Position numbers and translations under genes: made by a program. From assembly GCF_900106835.1 (NCBI RefSeq), contig NZ_FNNR01000010.1, forward strand, positions 124,001 through 188,000: a stretch of 64,000 bases of DNA, read 5' to 3'. Source of the DNA: Arthrobacter sp. cf158. Lineage in GTDB: Bacteria > Actinomycetota > Actinomycetes > Actinomycetales > Micrococcaceae. The notes beneath the pieces are model-generated. The model ran no database searches. It saw only the letters and a list, made by a program, of their open reading frames with translations, and was not told the DNA's origin. Positions 1 through 8,088 of this stretch are shown piece by piece (position 1 is the first letter of the stretch; each line of letters begins with the position of its first letter).

Positions 1-2
1 CC

Positions 3-377
3 AACTTCCGGGACCTCCACCTGCAGTTGGACGAGCTGGTTCTCGCCACCCGTCAGTTTGCGGACGACACCGCTGAGCGTATGCGGGCGCTCCATGCCCT
101 TCCTGACGGCCGCAGCGCGACCATCGCCAAGGGCACCCGTCTGGAGGAGTTCCCGGCCGGACTGGTTAACACCAAGAACGCCGTCAAGCTGGTCACGGAC
201 CGTGTGGAACGCGCTGTCCAGACCATGCGCGACGTCCACGACCAGGTAGACGAGGAAGACCCCACCACAGCGGACCTGCTGCACGCGTTCATCTCCCGCC
301 TGGAGCAACTGGTGTGGATGATCAATGCGGAAATCATGAATGCCGGCGCAGCCGTCACGGACCCGGACGAGGCCTAG
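3..377 (+). CDS. dps: Dps-family DNA-binding ferritin-like protein (5' truncated by window edge)
   Basis: The reading frame is open from base 3 and its start lies outside the window. It encodes the C-terminal part of a Dps miniferritin, which oxidises ferrous iron with peroxide, stores it as a mineral and protects DNA. The opening NFRDLH is the usual continuation of the Dps ferroxidase helix, and DDTAERMRAL carries the Asp and Glu that family members use at the inter-subunit iron site. The later helices (DLLHAFI, EQLVWMINA) also fit. The N-terminal tail and first ferroxidase histidine are not visible. The gene ends 43 bases before the topoisomerase start on the same strand, so co-transcription is possible. 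Confidence 0.85.
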   Translation, partial: NFRDLHLQLDELVLATRQFADDTAERMRALHALPDGRSATIAKGTRLEEFPAGLVNTKNAVKLVTDRVERAVQTMRDVHDQVDEEDPTTADLLHAFISRLEQLVWMINAEIMNAGAAVTDPDEA

Positions 378-420
378 CAGAAACCCGGCCCCGGCTGCTT
401 GCGAGCAAGGCAGACAGACC

Positions 421-1377
421 ATGCCCAGGCTTAAGCGAAGCGACCTCTCCAAGCCCGGCATTGTCCGGCGAAGAGTAGGCAAAGGGTTCAGCTACCGCCA
501 CCCCGACGGGAGTCTGGTCAGCAAGGAGGATCGCCAGCGCATCAGTGCGCTGGCGATCCCGCCTGCATGGACCGATGTGTGGATCAGCCCTTTCGAACAT
601 GGGCACATCCTGGCTACAGGTGTGGATGCTGCGGGGCGTAGCCAATACATTTACCACCCGGGCTGGCGGGAGCGGAAGGACACCGAGAAGTTCATCAGGG
701 CGGCCAAGCTGGGCTTGGTGCTGCCTGCGGTACGCCGCAACGTTACCGTGCATCTCCAGGACTCGGAGGACCCCAGGCAGCAGACCCTTGCTGCCGCCGT
801 GCGGTTCATGGACCTGGGTGCCCTGCGGGTGGGCTCAGAGATCTACATGAAGCAAAACGGCTCTTACGGGCTCACCACCCTCCGCTGCCGGCATGCCCGC
901 GTGGAGGGGCCGGACGTTTTCCTCAAGTTCCCCGGCAAAAGTGGTCAGCTGTGGGACACGTCCATCCACGATCCCGCGCTGGCAGCGTTCCTGGAACCAC
1001 TGGTGGAGCGGCCGGGAAAGGAACGCCTGCTGGCCTATCTGTCCGACGGCACTTGGGTAACCGTCGATGCCTCCATGATCAACGAGTACCTGCGGGGAAT
1101 CGCTGGGGAGGCGTACACGTCCAAGGATTTCCGGACGTGGAGGGGGACGGCTGCGGCGGCCTTTAGCCTCATCAAATCGGGCCACAAAGGGACGCCCAGG
1201 CAAGCGATTGTGCGGGCCATCAAGGAGACCTCTGAACTCCTGGGCAATACTCCTTCGGTAGCGCGCTCCTCCTATGTGGACCCCCGGATCATCGAGGGCT
1301 ACCTCGAAGGGGAGTTGAAGGACGTGAAACCCACGGAGTCCTCGATTGCGGCCTATCTGAACGGCGAAACGGGCTAG
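421..1377 (+). CDS. DNA topoisomerase IB (poxvirus/bacterial type)
   Basis: A 318-residue type IB topoisomerase, which relaxes supercoils through a 3'-phosphotyrosyl intermediate and needs no ATP. The N-terminal part (FSYRHPDGS, IPPAWTDVWI) is the standard small bacterial TopIB lead-in. The C-terminal catalytic domain shows KDFRTWRGT and the nucleophile region SSYVDPRI, with the probable catalytic Tyr at residue 285. The ATG at 421 is preferred over the longer open frame from 340, because the family begins with basic residues followed by GIVRRR and the longer frame overlaps dps. It is followed by a strong hairpin shared with the convergent ptsH gene. Family assignment is firm; the cellular role of these enzymes in actinobacteria is not well settled. 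Confidence 0.9.
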   Translation: MPRLKRSDLSKPGIVRRRVGKGFSYRHPDGSLVSKEDRQRISALAIPPAWTDVWISPFEHGHILATGVDAAGRSQYIYHPGWRERKDTEKFIRAAKLGLVLPAVRRNVTVHLQDSEDPRQQTLAAAVRFMDLGALRVGSEIYMKQNGSYGLTTLRCRHARVEGPDVFLKFPGKSGQLWDTSIHDPALAAFLEPLVERPGKERLLAYLSDGTWVTVDASMINEYLRGIAGEAYTSKDFRTWRGTAAAAFSLIKSGHKGTPRQAIVRAIKETSELLGNTPSVARSSYVDPRIIEGYLEGELKDVKPTESSIAAYLNGETG

Positions 1378-1419
1378 CCGAGCCTCTTCAGAGGCGCACC
1401 ATCCGCCAAGTGAAACGCC

Positions 1420-1461
1420 AAGAGCCTGGCGACACCCACATCCGGGTGCCGTCAGGCTCTT
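1420..1461. terminator. Bidirectional hairpin between topoisomerase IB and ptsH
   Basis: Two 18-base arms (1420-1437 and 1444-1461) pair at 16 positions around a 6-base loop (ACATCC). The outer part reads AAGAGCCTG on one side and CAGGCTCTT on the other, so T-rich ends occur on both strands. It lies between two convergent genes and is the expected intrinsic terminator for both. Confidence 0.85.
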
Positions 1462-1487
1462 TGCGTGTCGCTGAGGGGTTGGTGCCC

Positions 1488-1766
1488 CTACTCGGCGTCG
1501 TGGTCCGTTTCGAGGATCTTCACCAGGCTGTCCAAGGCGGCGTCCGCCCCTTCGCCCTCGGCGCGCAGCACCACCACATCGCCGTGGGCCGCACCCAGGC
1601 TCATCAGGGACAGGATGCTGGCGGCGTCCATGGCGTCGTCGGCGGGCTCGCCCTGACGTGCGATGGTGACGTCGAGGTCAAGATCGCCGGCTGCCTCCGC
1701 GAAGATGGCGGCCGGGCGGGCGTGGAGGCCCACACGGCTTGCGATGGTTGCTGTACGTTCTGGCAT
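1488..1766 (-). CDS. ptsH: HPr phosphocarrier protein of the PTS
   Basis: A 92-residue HPr, which passes phosphate from enzyme I to the EIIA domain of PTS transporters. GLHARPA places the phosphorylated histidine at residue 15, and a regulatory-serine-like segment (AASILSLMSLGA) follows. An excellent ribosome site (AAAGGAG) sits 5 bases before the ATG. It is the last gene of the fru operon, 40 bases after fruA. No enzyme I gene is present here, so phosphate must come from a ptsI elsewhere. Co-transcription with fruRKA suggests HPr supply is raised when fructose is used. Confidence 0.95.
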   Translation of the reverse strand: MPERTATIASRVGLHARPAAIFAEAAGDLDLDVTIARQGEPADDAMDAASILSLMSLGAAHGDVVVLRAEGEGADAALDSLVKILETDHDAE

Positions 1767-1806
1767 TGGAGCTCCTTTTGTGGTGGTGGGTGGCTTTGTG
1801 GGAAGT

Positions 1807-3837
1807 CTAGACGCTGGCGGTTGCCGGAACGGGTTCCGCAGCTACCGGCTTCTTGACAGCCCAACGTTTGAGGGCGATGACCGACAGCGCGGTGATTACC
1901 ACGCCAACGGCGATCGCGAGGAAGAACAACAGGAAGTTGTCGATAGCGAAGAACACGAACAGGCCGCCGTGGGGAGCCTTGGACGTGACTCCGAAGGCCA
2001 TGGACAGAGCTCCGGTTACTGCACCGCCCAGCATGCTGGCCGGGATGACGCGAAGCGGATCGGCCGCAGCGAACGGAATGGCACCTTCGGAGATGAACGA
2101 TGCGCCCAGGAGCCAGGCGGCCTTACCGTTTTCACGCTCTGCCAGGGAGAACAGCTTCTTGTCCAGAACCGTGGCCAGGGCCATGGCAAGCGGGGGAACC
2201 ATGCCGGCGGCCATGACTGCCGCCATGATCTGCCACGGTGCCTGGTTGGTGACGCTCGCGGCGCCGAGCCCTGCAACAGCAAATGCGTAGGCAACCTTGT
2301 TGACAGGACCACCGAGGTCGAAGCACATCATGAGTCCCAGGATGATCCCGAGGACCACTGCGCCGGCGCCCGTCAGGCTGGACAAACCGGCGTTGAGGGC
2401 GTTGGTCAAATCCACGATCGGGCGGCCCAGAATGAGGAACATGAGTCCGGATGCCACAAGGGATGCGAGCAACGGAATGATCACCACGGGCATGAGGCCG
2501 CGCAGCCAGCGCGGGACATCGAGTTTGCCGATCTGGTAGGCCACGTAGCCCGCCAGGAGGCCGCCGACAATGCCACCGAGGAAGCCTGCGCCCATGAATC
2601 CGGACACGGCACCCGCTACGAAGCCGGGGGCGATACCGGGGCGGTCGGCGATGGCGTAGGCGATGTAGCCGGCCAGCGCAGGAACAAGGAACCCGAGGGA
2701 GAGCGCACCGATCTTGAACAGGACCGCGCCAATGTAGGCACCAAGGGGTCCCCAAGCATTCTCGGGGAACTCGGTGGGCAGGTTGAAGATGCTGTTATCC
2801 ACAACGATCTTGTCCGCGAAGTTGGTGATCAGGTAGCCGCCCATGAGGAAGCCAAGGGCAATCAGCAAACCGCCACCGGCCACGAACGGGATCATGTAGG
2901 AGACGCCGGTGAGGAGCGCGCGCTTCAGCTTCTGGCCGATGTGCTCGCCCTTTTCCTCCTCGGCACGCTCTGCCTGCTCCTCGGCACCGAAGTGCGGAAC
3001 CCGGCGTGCATGTGGGTCCTCTGCGGCGGTGAGTGCTTCCTGGACCATCTTGGTGGGCTCGTCGATACCGCGCTTGACGGGGGCGTTGATGACCGGTTTT
3101 CCGGCGAAGCGTTCCTTGCCGCGGACATCGACGTCGACGGCGAAAATCACCGCGTCTGCCGCAGCGATCACTGCCGGGTCCAGAGGCTTGGCGCCGGAGG
3201 AACCTTGGGTCTCCACCTGGAGGTCAACACCCATTTCCTTGGCAGCGGCCACCAGCGAGTCGGCAGCCATGTACGTGTGCGCAATGCCGGTGGGGCAAGC
3301 GGTCACGGCGACGATGCGCTTTGGTGCGGAGGTCGTCGTCGTGCCTGCTGCGGGGGCCGCAGCAGCGGCAGGTGCAGCGGCCGGTTTGTCGGCCAAGGCG
3401 CCATCAACCAGTTCAACGATCTCTTCAGGGGAAGACGCCGCACGCAGTGCTGCCGTGAAGTCCTTTTTGATCAGCGAACGGGCCAGCTTGGAGAGCAGTT
3501 TCAGGTGTTCCTGGTCTGCGCCGTCCGGAGCTGCAATGAAGAAAATGAGGTCAGCCGGGCCGTCTTTGGCGCCGAAGTCCACCCTGTGCGAAAGGCGGGC
3601 CATGGCCAGGGCGGGTTCCGTGACGGCTGCGGAGCGGCAGTGCGGGATGGCGATGCCGCCAGGCACACCGGTTGCGGTCTTCTGCTCGCGGGCAAAGGCA
3701 TCCGTAAAGAGGCCTTCCACCTCGGAAGCCCGGCCAGCGGCGGCAACCTTGCCGGCCAGGACGCGGATGACGTCGGCAGGGGAGTCGCCCAGGTTTTGGT
3801 CGAGGGTGACCAATTGGGGTGTGATCAGCTGGGTCAC
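1807..3837 (-). CDS. fruA: Fructose-specific PTS enzyme IIABC
   Basis: A 676-residue membrane permease that imports fructose and phosphorylates it to fructose 1-phosphate. Domain order is A-B-C. EIIA covers about 1-150 with phosphohistidine 66 in IAIPHCRS. An Ala/Pro/Thr linker follows, then EIIB at about 172-270 with phosphocysteine 181 in ACPTGIAHT, then a hydrophobic EIIC of several membrane spans to the end. The start is a GTG whose last bases overlap the fruK stop (GTGA), with AAGGA about 8 bases upstream. A longer frame reaches 4068 but runs through fruK and carries no domain. The length is typical for fused FruA proteins. Confidence 0.94.
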   Translation of the reverse strand: MTQLITPQLVTLDQNLGDSPADVIRVLAGKVAAAGRASEVEGLFTDAFAREQKTATGVPGGIAIPHCRSAAVTEPALAMARLSHRVDFGAKDGPADLIFFIAAPDGADQEHLKLLSKLARSLIKKDFTAALRAASSPEEIVELVDGALADKPAAAPAAAAAPAAGTTTTSAPKRIVAVTACPTGIAHTYMAADSLVAAAKEMGVDLQVETQGSSGAKPLDPAVIAAADAVIFAVDVDVRGKERFAGKPVINAPVKRGIDEPTKMVQEALTAAEDPHARRVPHFGAEEQAERAEEEKGEHIGQKLKRALLTGVSYMIPFVAGGGLLIALGFLMGGYLITNFADKIVVDNSIFNLPTEFPENAWGPLGAYIGAVLFKIGALSLGFLVPALAGYIAYAIADRPGIAPGFVAGAVSGFMGAGFLGGIVGGLLAGYVAYQIGKLDVPRWLRGLMPVVIIPLLASLVASGLMFLILGRPIVDLTNALNAGLSSLTGAGAVVLGIILGLMMCFDLGGPVNKVAYAFAVAGLGAASVTNQAPWQIMAAVMAAGMVPPLAMALATVLDKKLFSLAERENGKAAWLLGASFISEGAIPFAAADPLRVIPASMLGGAVTGALSMAFGVTSKAPHGGLFVFFAIDNFLLFFLAIAVGVVITALSVIALKRWAVKKPVAAEPVPATASV

Positions 3838-4826
3838 TGTGAGTCCTTCTGGAGGGCCGTGATGGTTACGGCGTCGGGGGTTGTTTGGTGGACTGCCGGG
3901 ACAGTGGAGCCCGGCAGGGAAGCAGCAGCGGCACCATGTGCCACGGCTTGACGAAGGCAGTCCTGCGCGGAGCCACCTTGGGTTGCAGCCAGCAGGTATC
4001 CGGCCAGTGCAGAGTCCCCGGCGCCCACCGTGCTGACGGCTTTGATGGGCGGATGCGTGGCGAGCCATGCTCCGTCCGCCGTCACCAGGATTGCTCCCTT
4101 GGACCCGAGTGTTGCCAGAACAGCGCCCACACCGCTGGCGACGACGGCGGCAGCGGCTTGGGCGGCTTTGGCCGGGTCCGCTTCCAGTTCGTCAGCTGTG
4201 GAGACATTGGCGAAACCGGCAGCGGCGGCAAGCTCTGCGAGCTCTTCCGCGTTCGGCTTGAGGAGGTCCGGCTTTCCTGAGGCATCGCCCACCAAGGCCG
4301 CCGCAAGCGGTGCCCCGGAGGAGTCAATGGCGATGCCGGGTGCGGCCGTACCATCCGCGGTCAACCGAAGCCGACGCGTGATTGTGGCGTAAAAATCCGC
4401 GGGCACTCCTGGTGGGAGCGATCCCGCGAGGACCACCCAGCTGGCGCCACGGGAGCGCTCCAGCAGCAGCCCGATCAGGGCTTCCTGCTGTTCACCGCTC
4501 AGCTCCGGGCCGGGTTCGTTGATCTTGGTGGTGACGCCATCCGGTTCGGTGAGCGTGACATTGCTGCGCAGCGCCTGACCGATGGGCAGCGCCGCAAACG
4601 GCACGCCGCCGTCGTGCAGTCCGGAAAGGACGGGGTCCGAATCTGCGCCCGGAAGGACGGCCACGGTTTCAAGGCCGGAGGCAACCAGTGCGCGTGAGAC
4701 GTTGACGCCTTTTCCGCCGGACTCCTGGTGTACGGCAACAGCGCGCTGTACTTCACCGCGGGCCAGGGCGCCGGGGAGTTCCACCGTGCGGTCCAAGCTG
4801 GGGTTGGCCGTCAAGGTGACGATCAT
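3834..4826 (-). CDS. fruK: 1-phosphofructokinase
   Basis: A 330-residue PfkB-family sugar kinase that converts fructose 1-phosphate and ATP to fructose 1,6-bisphosphate, the step after FruA. The substrate-side signature GGKGVN (37-42) and the ATP-side signature VGAGDS, with catalytic Asp 271, are both present. The start overlaps the fruR stop by 4 bases and the stop overlaps the fruA GTG start by 4 bases, so translation is probably coupled across fruR-fruK-fruA. A tagatose 6-phosphate kinase is the main alternative, but the operon makes fructose the likely substrate. Confidence 0.94.
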   Translation of the reverse strand: MIVTLTANPSLDRTVELPGALARGEVQRAVAVHQESGGKGVNVSRALVASGLETVAVLPGADSDPVLSGLHDGGVPFAALPIGQALRSNVTLTEPDGVTTKINEPGPELSGEQQEALIGLLLERSRGASWVVLAGSLPPGVPADFYATITRRLRLTADGTAAPGIAIDSSGAPLAAALVGDASGKPDLLKPNAEELAELAAAAGFANVSTADELEADPAKAAQAAAAVVASGVGAVLATLGSKGAILVTADGAWLATHPPIKAVSTVGAGDSALAGYLLAATQGGSAQDCLRQAVAHGAAAASLPGSTVPAVHQTTPDAVTITALQKDSQ

Positions 4827-5620
4827 GCGATCACCAGGTCTACGCCGGCATCGGCCAAAGCTGCGGCGAGCTCTGCGGAGGGCTGGTTGTCTGTAATCAA
4901 CGTGTCAACATCCTTCAAGGTGGCGAACTGGACCAGGGTTTCGGCGTCCAGCTTGGACGAATCGGCCAGGGCCACCACACGGCGGGCTGACTTGACGAAG
5001 GCAGCCTTGACGGCGGCTTCCTCGGGATCGGGCGTACTGAGCCCGAAGGTCGCGTGGATCCCGTTGGCTCCAACAAAGGCGATGTCCGGACGCAAGCGGT
5101 AAGCGGCTTCCACGGTGGACTGCCCGACGGCGGCCTGCGTCAGTCCGCGGACACGGCCGCCGAGGATTTGGAGCGCAATGCCCGGAGTGGAGGAGAGCTT
5201 GCCTGCGATGGGAATAGCGTGCGTGATCACCACCAGTTCGTCGTTTCCGTTGGCGTTGGCGGACGGGGTCCGCTGGGCCAGTAGATCCGCAAGGGTTTCC
5301 GTGGTGGAACCGGCGTCCAGGAGGATGCTGCCGCTGCTGAGTTCGGGGATCAGGGCCAAGGCTGCGTTGGCGATGCGGAGTTTCTCGACTTGGCGCTGGA
5401 CGGCACGCTCCAGGATGCTTTCTTCCCGGGTGCTCAGGCGGTCCGAAGGAACGGCGCCACCGTGGACACGCCGGAGGCCGCCGGAGACCTCGAGGGCTGC
5501 CAGATCGCGGCGAACGGTCTCGGTGGTGATGCTGAAACGGTCGGCGAGGTCTGTCACGCTCACCCGTCCGCGCTCTGCGACGAGTGCGGAGATCAGTTGC
5601 TGGCGCTCTTCTGCGAACAC
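4823..5620 (-). CDS. fruR: DeoR-family transcriptional regulator of the fructose operon
   Basis: A 265-residue DeoR regulator. The N-terminal winged helix (RGRVSVTDLADRFSIT, then ETVRRDLAALE) is followed by a DeoR sensor domain of the phosphosugar-isomerase fold, with a conserved ILLDAGSTT loop. It is the first gene of the fru operon and stops inside the fruK start. The palindrome immediately upstream (5705-5752) overlaps the promoter, so FruR probably represses its own operon and is released by a fructose phosphate. The effector identity is inferred from the pathway. Confidence 0.9.
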   Translation of the reverse strand: MFAEERQQLISALVAERGRVSVTDLADRFSITTETVRRDLAALEVSGGLRRVHGGAVPSDRLSTREESILERAVQRQVEKLRIANAALALIPELSSGSILLDAGSTTETLADLLAQRTPSANANGNDELVVITHAIPIAGKLSSTPGIALQILGGRVRGLTQAAVGQSTVEAAYRLRPDIAFVGANGIHATFGLSTPDPEEAAVKAAFVKSARRVVALADSSKLDAETLVQFATLKDVDTLITDNQPSAELAAALADAGVDLVIA

Positions 5621-5699
5621 TTACCCTCCATTGCGGTAAAGCCAAGATTTCAGTGCAGCCACTGCCGTGACTGCTGTCACAACGATGTGGAATTGCTTG

Positions 5700-5752
5700 A
5701 CTCTATCTTTGTTTGCGTTGGTAAGTCAATAGAAACCAACATAAACAAAGAT
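5700..5752 (-). promoter_or_regulatory. fru operon promoter with 18-bp inverted-repeat operator
   Basis: On the minus strand a -35 element TTGACT (5724-5729) is followed after 18 bases by a -10 element TAGAGT (5700-5705). Two 18-base arms, ATCTTTGTTTGCGTTGGT (5705-5722) and its near-exact inverse (5735-5752), match at 16 of 18 positions. One arm fills the spacer between -35 and -10 and the other lies just upstream of -35. This is a textbook repressor geometry for FruR. The 80 bases down to the fruR start hold no gene. Confidence 0.75.
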
Positions 5753-5816
5753 TGACCGTGTGGTGGGTGCGCCAAGGTCCCGTCCGCCGCAGCTGAACAC
5801 AGCACTCGCCGCTTCC

Positions 5817-5857
5817 GGGCACAGCCGCTCCTGGGCACAGCCGCTCCCGGGCACAGC
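5817..5857. repeat. Short 16-bp tandem repeat (about 2.6 copies)
   Basis: The unit GGGCACAGCCGCTCCY occurs at 5817-5832 and 5833-5848, with a partial third copy GGGCACAGC at 5849-5857. It lies in the non-coding stretch between the fru promoter and the proline-rich genes, beside the hairpin at 5861-5894. No coding function is visible. Apart from the promoter, this repeat and the hairpin, nothing is recognisable in 5621-5986. Confidence 0.7.
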
Positions 5858-5860
5858 AAA

Positions 5861-5894
5861 GGGCATGCCGCGCTCCCTGTAGCGCGACATGCCC
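5861..5894 (-). terminator. Strong hairpin downstream of the proline-rich gene pair
   Basis: Arms GGGCATGCCGCGCT (5861-5874) and AGCGCGACATGCCC (5881-5894) pair at 13 of 14 positions around the loop CCCTGT. In the minus-strand transcript the stem is followed by TTTGC. It lies 93 bases past the stop of the 5987-6196 gene and is the likely terminator for that transcript. Confidence 0.65.
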
Positions 5895-5986
5895 TCGTTC
5901 GGATCCTGACTGGGGGATTTGCCAGGATCCGGCCTTGCAGGTGTGAACCGCCGGCGCTGCCTCGTGCGAGGGGGCCGGGGCCTTTC

Positions 5987-6196
5987 CTATGTCAGGGGAG
6001 TGGGTCCCGGCGGTGGCACCGTCGGGCCCGGGGTGGGATCAGGATATGAGGGGTCCGGAGTGGGCTCCGGGATGGGTGACGGCCCCGGCTCCGGCAAGGG
6101 GACCGGCTCTGGTGTTGGCCCGGGTTCGCGGGTTGGGTCAGGGCTGGGGTCCCGGGTGGGATCAGGATATGAGGGGTCCGGCGGGAATTCGCTCAT
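5987..6196 (-). CDS. Small proline-rich protein, function unknown
   Basis: A 69-residue product made mostly of Pro-Asp, Pro-Glu and Pro-Thr units (for example SYPDPTRDPSPDPTRE), with DPSYPDPT occurring at both ends. It has no signal peptide, no membrane span and almost no hydrophobic core, so it is probably disordered. Its ATG overlaps the stop of the preceding gene (ATGA at 6193-6196), which suggests translational coupling. I do not recognise a function. Low-complexity GC-rich sequence can open frames by chance, so the coupling is the main argument that it is real. Confidence 0.5.
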   Translation of the reverse strand: MSEFPPDPSYPDPTRDPSPDPTREPGPTPEPVPLPEPGPSPIPEPTPDPSYPDPTPGPTVPPPGPTPLT

Positions 6197-6435
6197 GAGT
6201 GTGCGCTCCGTCTGCTGGTGGAATGGTGGGGCAGGAGGTAATCAATGGGCAGGTTGTCCGGGTCCGGCGGATCCGGGAGGCTGGGCTTGCTGGGCTGTCC
6301 GGACTGGAAGCCGGCGCGCCCAGGCTGGGCGCTGGGCTGTCCGGACTGGGCGTTGGGCTGTCCGGACTGCGCGCTGGGCTGCTCGGGCCTGGCGCCCGGG
6401 ACGGAGGGGTCCGTCGTCTGTGGTTTTGCGTCCAT
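6193..6435 (-). CDS. Small Pro/Gln-rich hypothetical protein
   Basis: An 80-residue product with a repetitive N-terminal half (SGQPNAQSGQPSAQPG, SGQPS) and a distinct end containing DNLPIDYLLPHH. A very good ribosome site, TGGAGGT, lies about 8 bases before the ATG, which makes expression credible despite the low complexity. It is translationally coupled to the proline-rich gene downstream. No known domain is recognised. The DYLLPHH tail is not repetitive and may be the conserved part; a motif of this kind seems familiar from Arthrobacter hypothetical proteins, but I cannot confirm that here. Confidence 0.6.
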   Translation of the reverse strand: MDAKPQTTDPSVPGARPEQPSAQSGQPNAQSGQPSAQPGRAGFQSGQPSKPSLPDPPDPDNLPIDYLLPHHSTSRRSAHS

Positions 6436-6494
6436 GCTTTACCTCCAGGTAGCTCCAAAACTGTGGTCTTGTTCCCCGTGTCGCGGCCCCGGGG

Positions 6495-6926
6495 TCAATC
6501 CGGGATTTCCATGCGGAAGCCGCAGTGGCATCCCAGAATGCGCGTGTTGATCAGTACCTCGTACATCCGCAACTTGCTGCCGGGCTTCAGCACAAGGGGC
6601 GCCTGGATCCTCCGGAGCTCGCAGCTCCTGGTTTTCATTGGTTCGCCGCAGTGCAGGTATTGCCCGCCGAACTGAAGCACTCCTTGCTGGGCTCCGGGGC
6701 GGTTCAGCACCGCGGCCACTTTCTGGACGGACGAAATCTGCCGGTAGGAATACCTGCAGGCGTGGCATTCGTAGGCGACGTCCACCATGTTGGGAGCGGG
6801 GGGATAGTGGGACTGGATGGAGTTCACCAGAAGATGCTTGTCCGTGTCGCAGTGCGCACACCAAAGAGGCTCGTCAGGCGGTTGGTGGGCTTCGTCCGGA
6901 ACTCTGGACGCTGGCTGGGCAGGCAT
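6495..6926 (-). CDS. Zinc-ribbon-like protein, function unknown (paralogue of 8089-8541)
   Basis: About 143 residues with four ordered Cys pairs: WCAHC, ECHAC, a YLHCGEP block, and CHCGFRMEIP at the end. These spacings suggest one or two zinc ribbons. The product is clearly related to the gene at 8089-8541, which has WCTVC, TCSEC, CTHCGEPM and CRCGFQMEVP in the same order. The start is uncertain: ATGs at 6944, 6932 and 6926 are in frame, and an AGAGG at 6936-6940 best fits the last one. The two paralogues lie on opposite strands either side of an ANTAR regulator. Function is unknown. Confidence 0.75.
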   Translation of the reverse strand: MPAQPASRVPDEAHQPPDEPLWCAHCDTDKHLLVNSIQSHYPPAPNMVDVAYECHACRYSYRQISSVQKVAAVLNRPGAQQGVLQFGGQYLHCGEPMKTRSCELRRIQAPLVLKPGSKLRMYEVLINTRILGCHCGFRMEIPD

Positions 6927-7099
6927 GGGCATGTACCTCTGCATCAAATGCGGGTCGCCCGTCTGCTTGAGCTGAAAGCAAGGTCCTCTGATGGGAACTT
7001 TAGCTAGATTGTGCACATAGGTGCACCGCATATGCAAGGATTCTATGGCCAGTCATTATGGGGGTGACGGGCAGGGGTTGGACGACCGTAAACTAAGGC

Positions 7100-7873
7100 A
7101 TGGATGAAATGAACATCGATATTTTGGCGCCTGATTCTGTCTCTGCGCCCGACGATGTTTCGGTGCCCGAGCAGCTGCAGGACCTCGTGATCGACAGTGA
7201 TGACGTAGGTGGATTCCTGAATGAACTCGCGGTTTTCTCGGCGGCCGCTGTGTCCGAGGCCGTGGGCATGAACGTGCTCTGTGGCATCACCTTGAGTCGC
7301 CGGCGCCGCACTGCCACGGTGGCAGGAAGCACCCATGAGGCCAGACTGATCGACGAGGTCCAGCAGGCATATGGCGATGGTCCCTGCTTGGAGGCAATGC
7401 GAAGCCATGCGACCGTGCACGTTCCTGACACGTCCATCGAAGACCGCTGGTCCGAGTACTGCACAGTCATCGCGCAGCGCGGGCACCTGTCAGCTCTTTG
7501 CGTTCCCCTGGAGCTGGACGAGGGCGCCACTGCGGCTCTGAACTTCTTTGCCCCTCAAGCCAAGGTCTTCGACCCGGCAACCATCCTCAATTGCGAGCTC
7601 TACGCCAGCCAGGCCGAGCGCTCGCTGCGGTTGGCTGTCCGCATTGGCGTGAAGCAGCAGCACGCTGAGGACCTCCAGGTTGCCATGCAGACACGCACGG
7701 TCATCGATCTCGCCTGCGGAATCATCATGGGACAAAACCGTTGTACGCAGGACGAGGCATTCCAAATCCTCAAGAAAGCGTCCAGTACCCGGAACCAGAA
7801 ACTCCGGGACGTGGCCGAATCGCTCATCACGAGTGTGGCCAAGCAGGCGCCCATGGCCCATTTCGAACCCTGA
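7100..7873 (+). CDS. GAF-ANTAR domain transcription antitermination regulator
   Basis: A 257-residue protein with a GAF sensor domain (about 30-185) followed by an ANTAR RNA-binding domain (about 190-250). The ANTAR helices include QTRTVIDLACGIIMGQNRC and a C-terminal helix. ANTAR proteins bind paired hairpins in nascent RNA and prevent termination. The GAF ligand cannot be predicted. A -10-like TAAACT ends 5 bases before the ATG, so the transcript may be leaderless. The neighbours are two zinc-ribbon paralogues. I found no convincing pair of ANTAR-type hexaloop hairpins in the 215 bases between this gene and the next. Confidence 0.88.
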   Translation: MDEMNIDILAPDSVSAPDDVSVPEQLQDLVIDSDDVGGFLNELAVFSAAAVSEAVGMNVLCGITLSRRRRTATVAGSTHEARLIDEVQQAYGDGPCLEAMRSHATVHVPDTSIEDRWSEYCTVIAQRGHLSALCVPLELDEGATAALNFFAPQAKVFDPATILNCELYASQAERSLRLAVRIGVKQQHAEDLQVAMQTRTVIDLACGIIMGQNRCTQDEAFQILKKASSTRNQKLRDVAESLITSVAKQAPMAHFEP

Positions 7874-8060
7874 TCCCAACGGGTTGGCGACAGCCAGCGA
7901 ACCCATGACTTGTGACGTACGCCACCGTGAACTACATTTTAGGTGGGTTAAGCAGATAGCCCTTGGAGTCTCCTGACCTGGCGCCATCCCTGATGGTCCA
8001 AGAACTGCACCTTTCAGCCGTGGCCGCCATCGGCCGGCTCGCCGCGTGCACACCTGCAGG

Positions 8061-8081
8061 CTCCTTGGAGAGTAAAAGGAG
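8061..8081 (+). promoter_or_regulatory. Possible Shine-Dalgarno-sequestering stem
   Basis: CTCCTT at 8061-8066 is an exact complement of AAGGAG at 8076-8081, the ribosome site of the zinc-ribbon gene starting at 8089. The 9-base loop would let a short hairpin mask the site. Six pairs is weak on its own, so this is only a suggestion. Confidence 0.3.
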
Positions 8082-8088
8082 AATGGCA

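Noticed and set aside
1663..3951. A 762-residue open frame on the plus strand
   Set aside because: It lies entirely opposite fruA and ptsH, which have full domain matches. Its product is a Gly/His/Glu-rich shadow without any recognisable domain, typical of antisense frames in GC-rich DNA.
7874..8088. Dual hexaloop hairpins of the ANTAR target type
   Set aside because: Small stems exist (for example GGCC with a 6-base loop near 8024) but the loop lacks the A1 and G4 pattern and no second hairpin follows.
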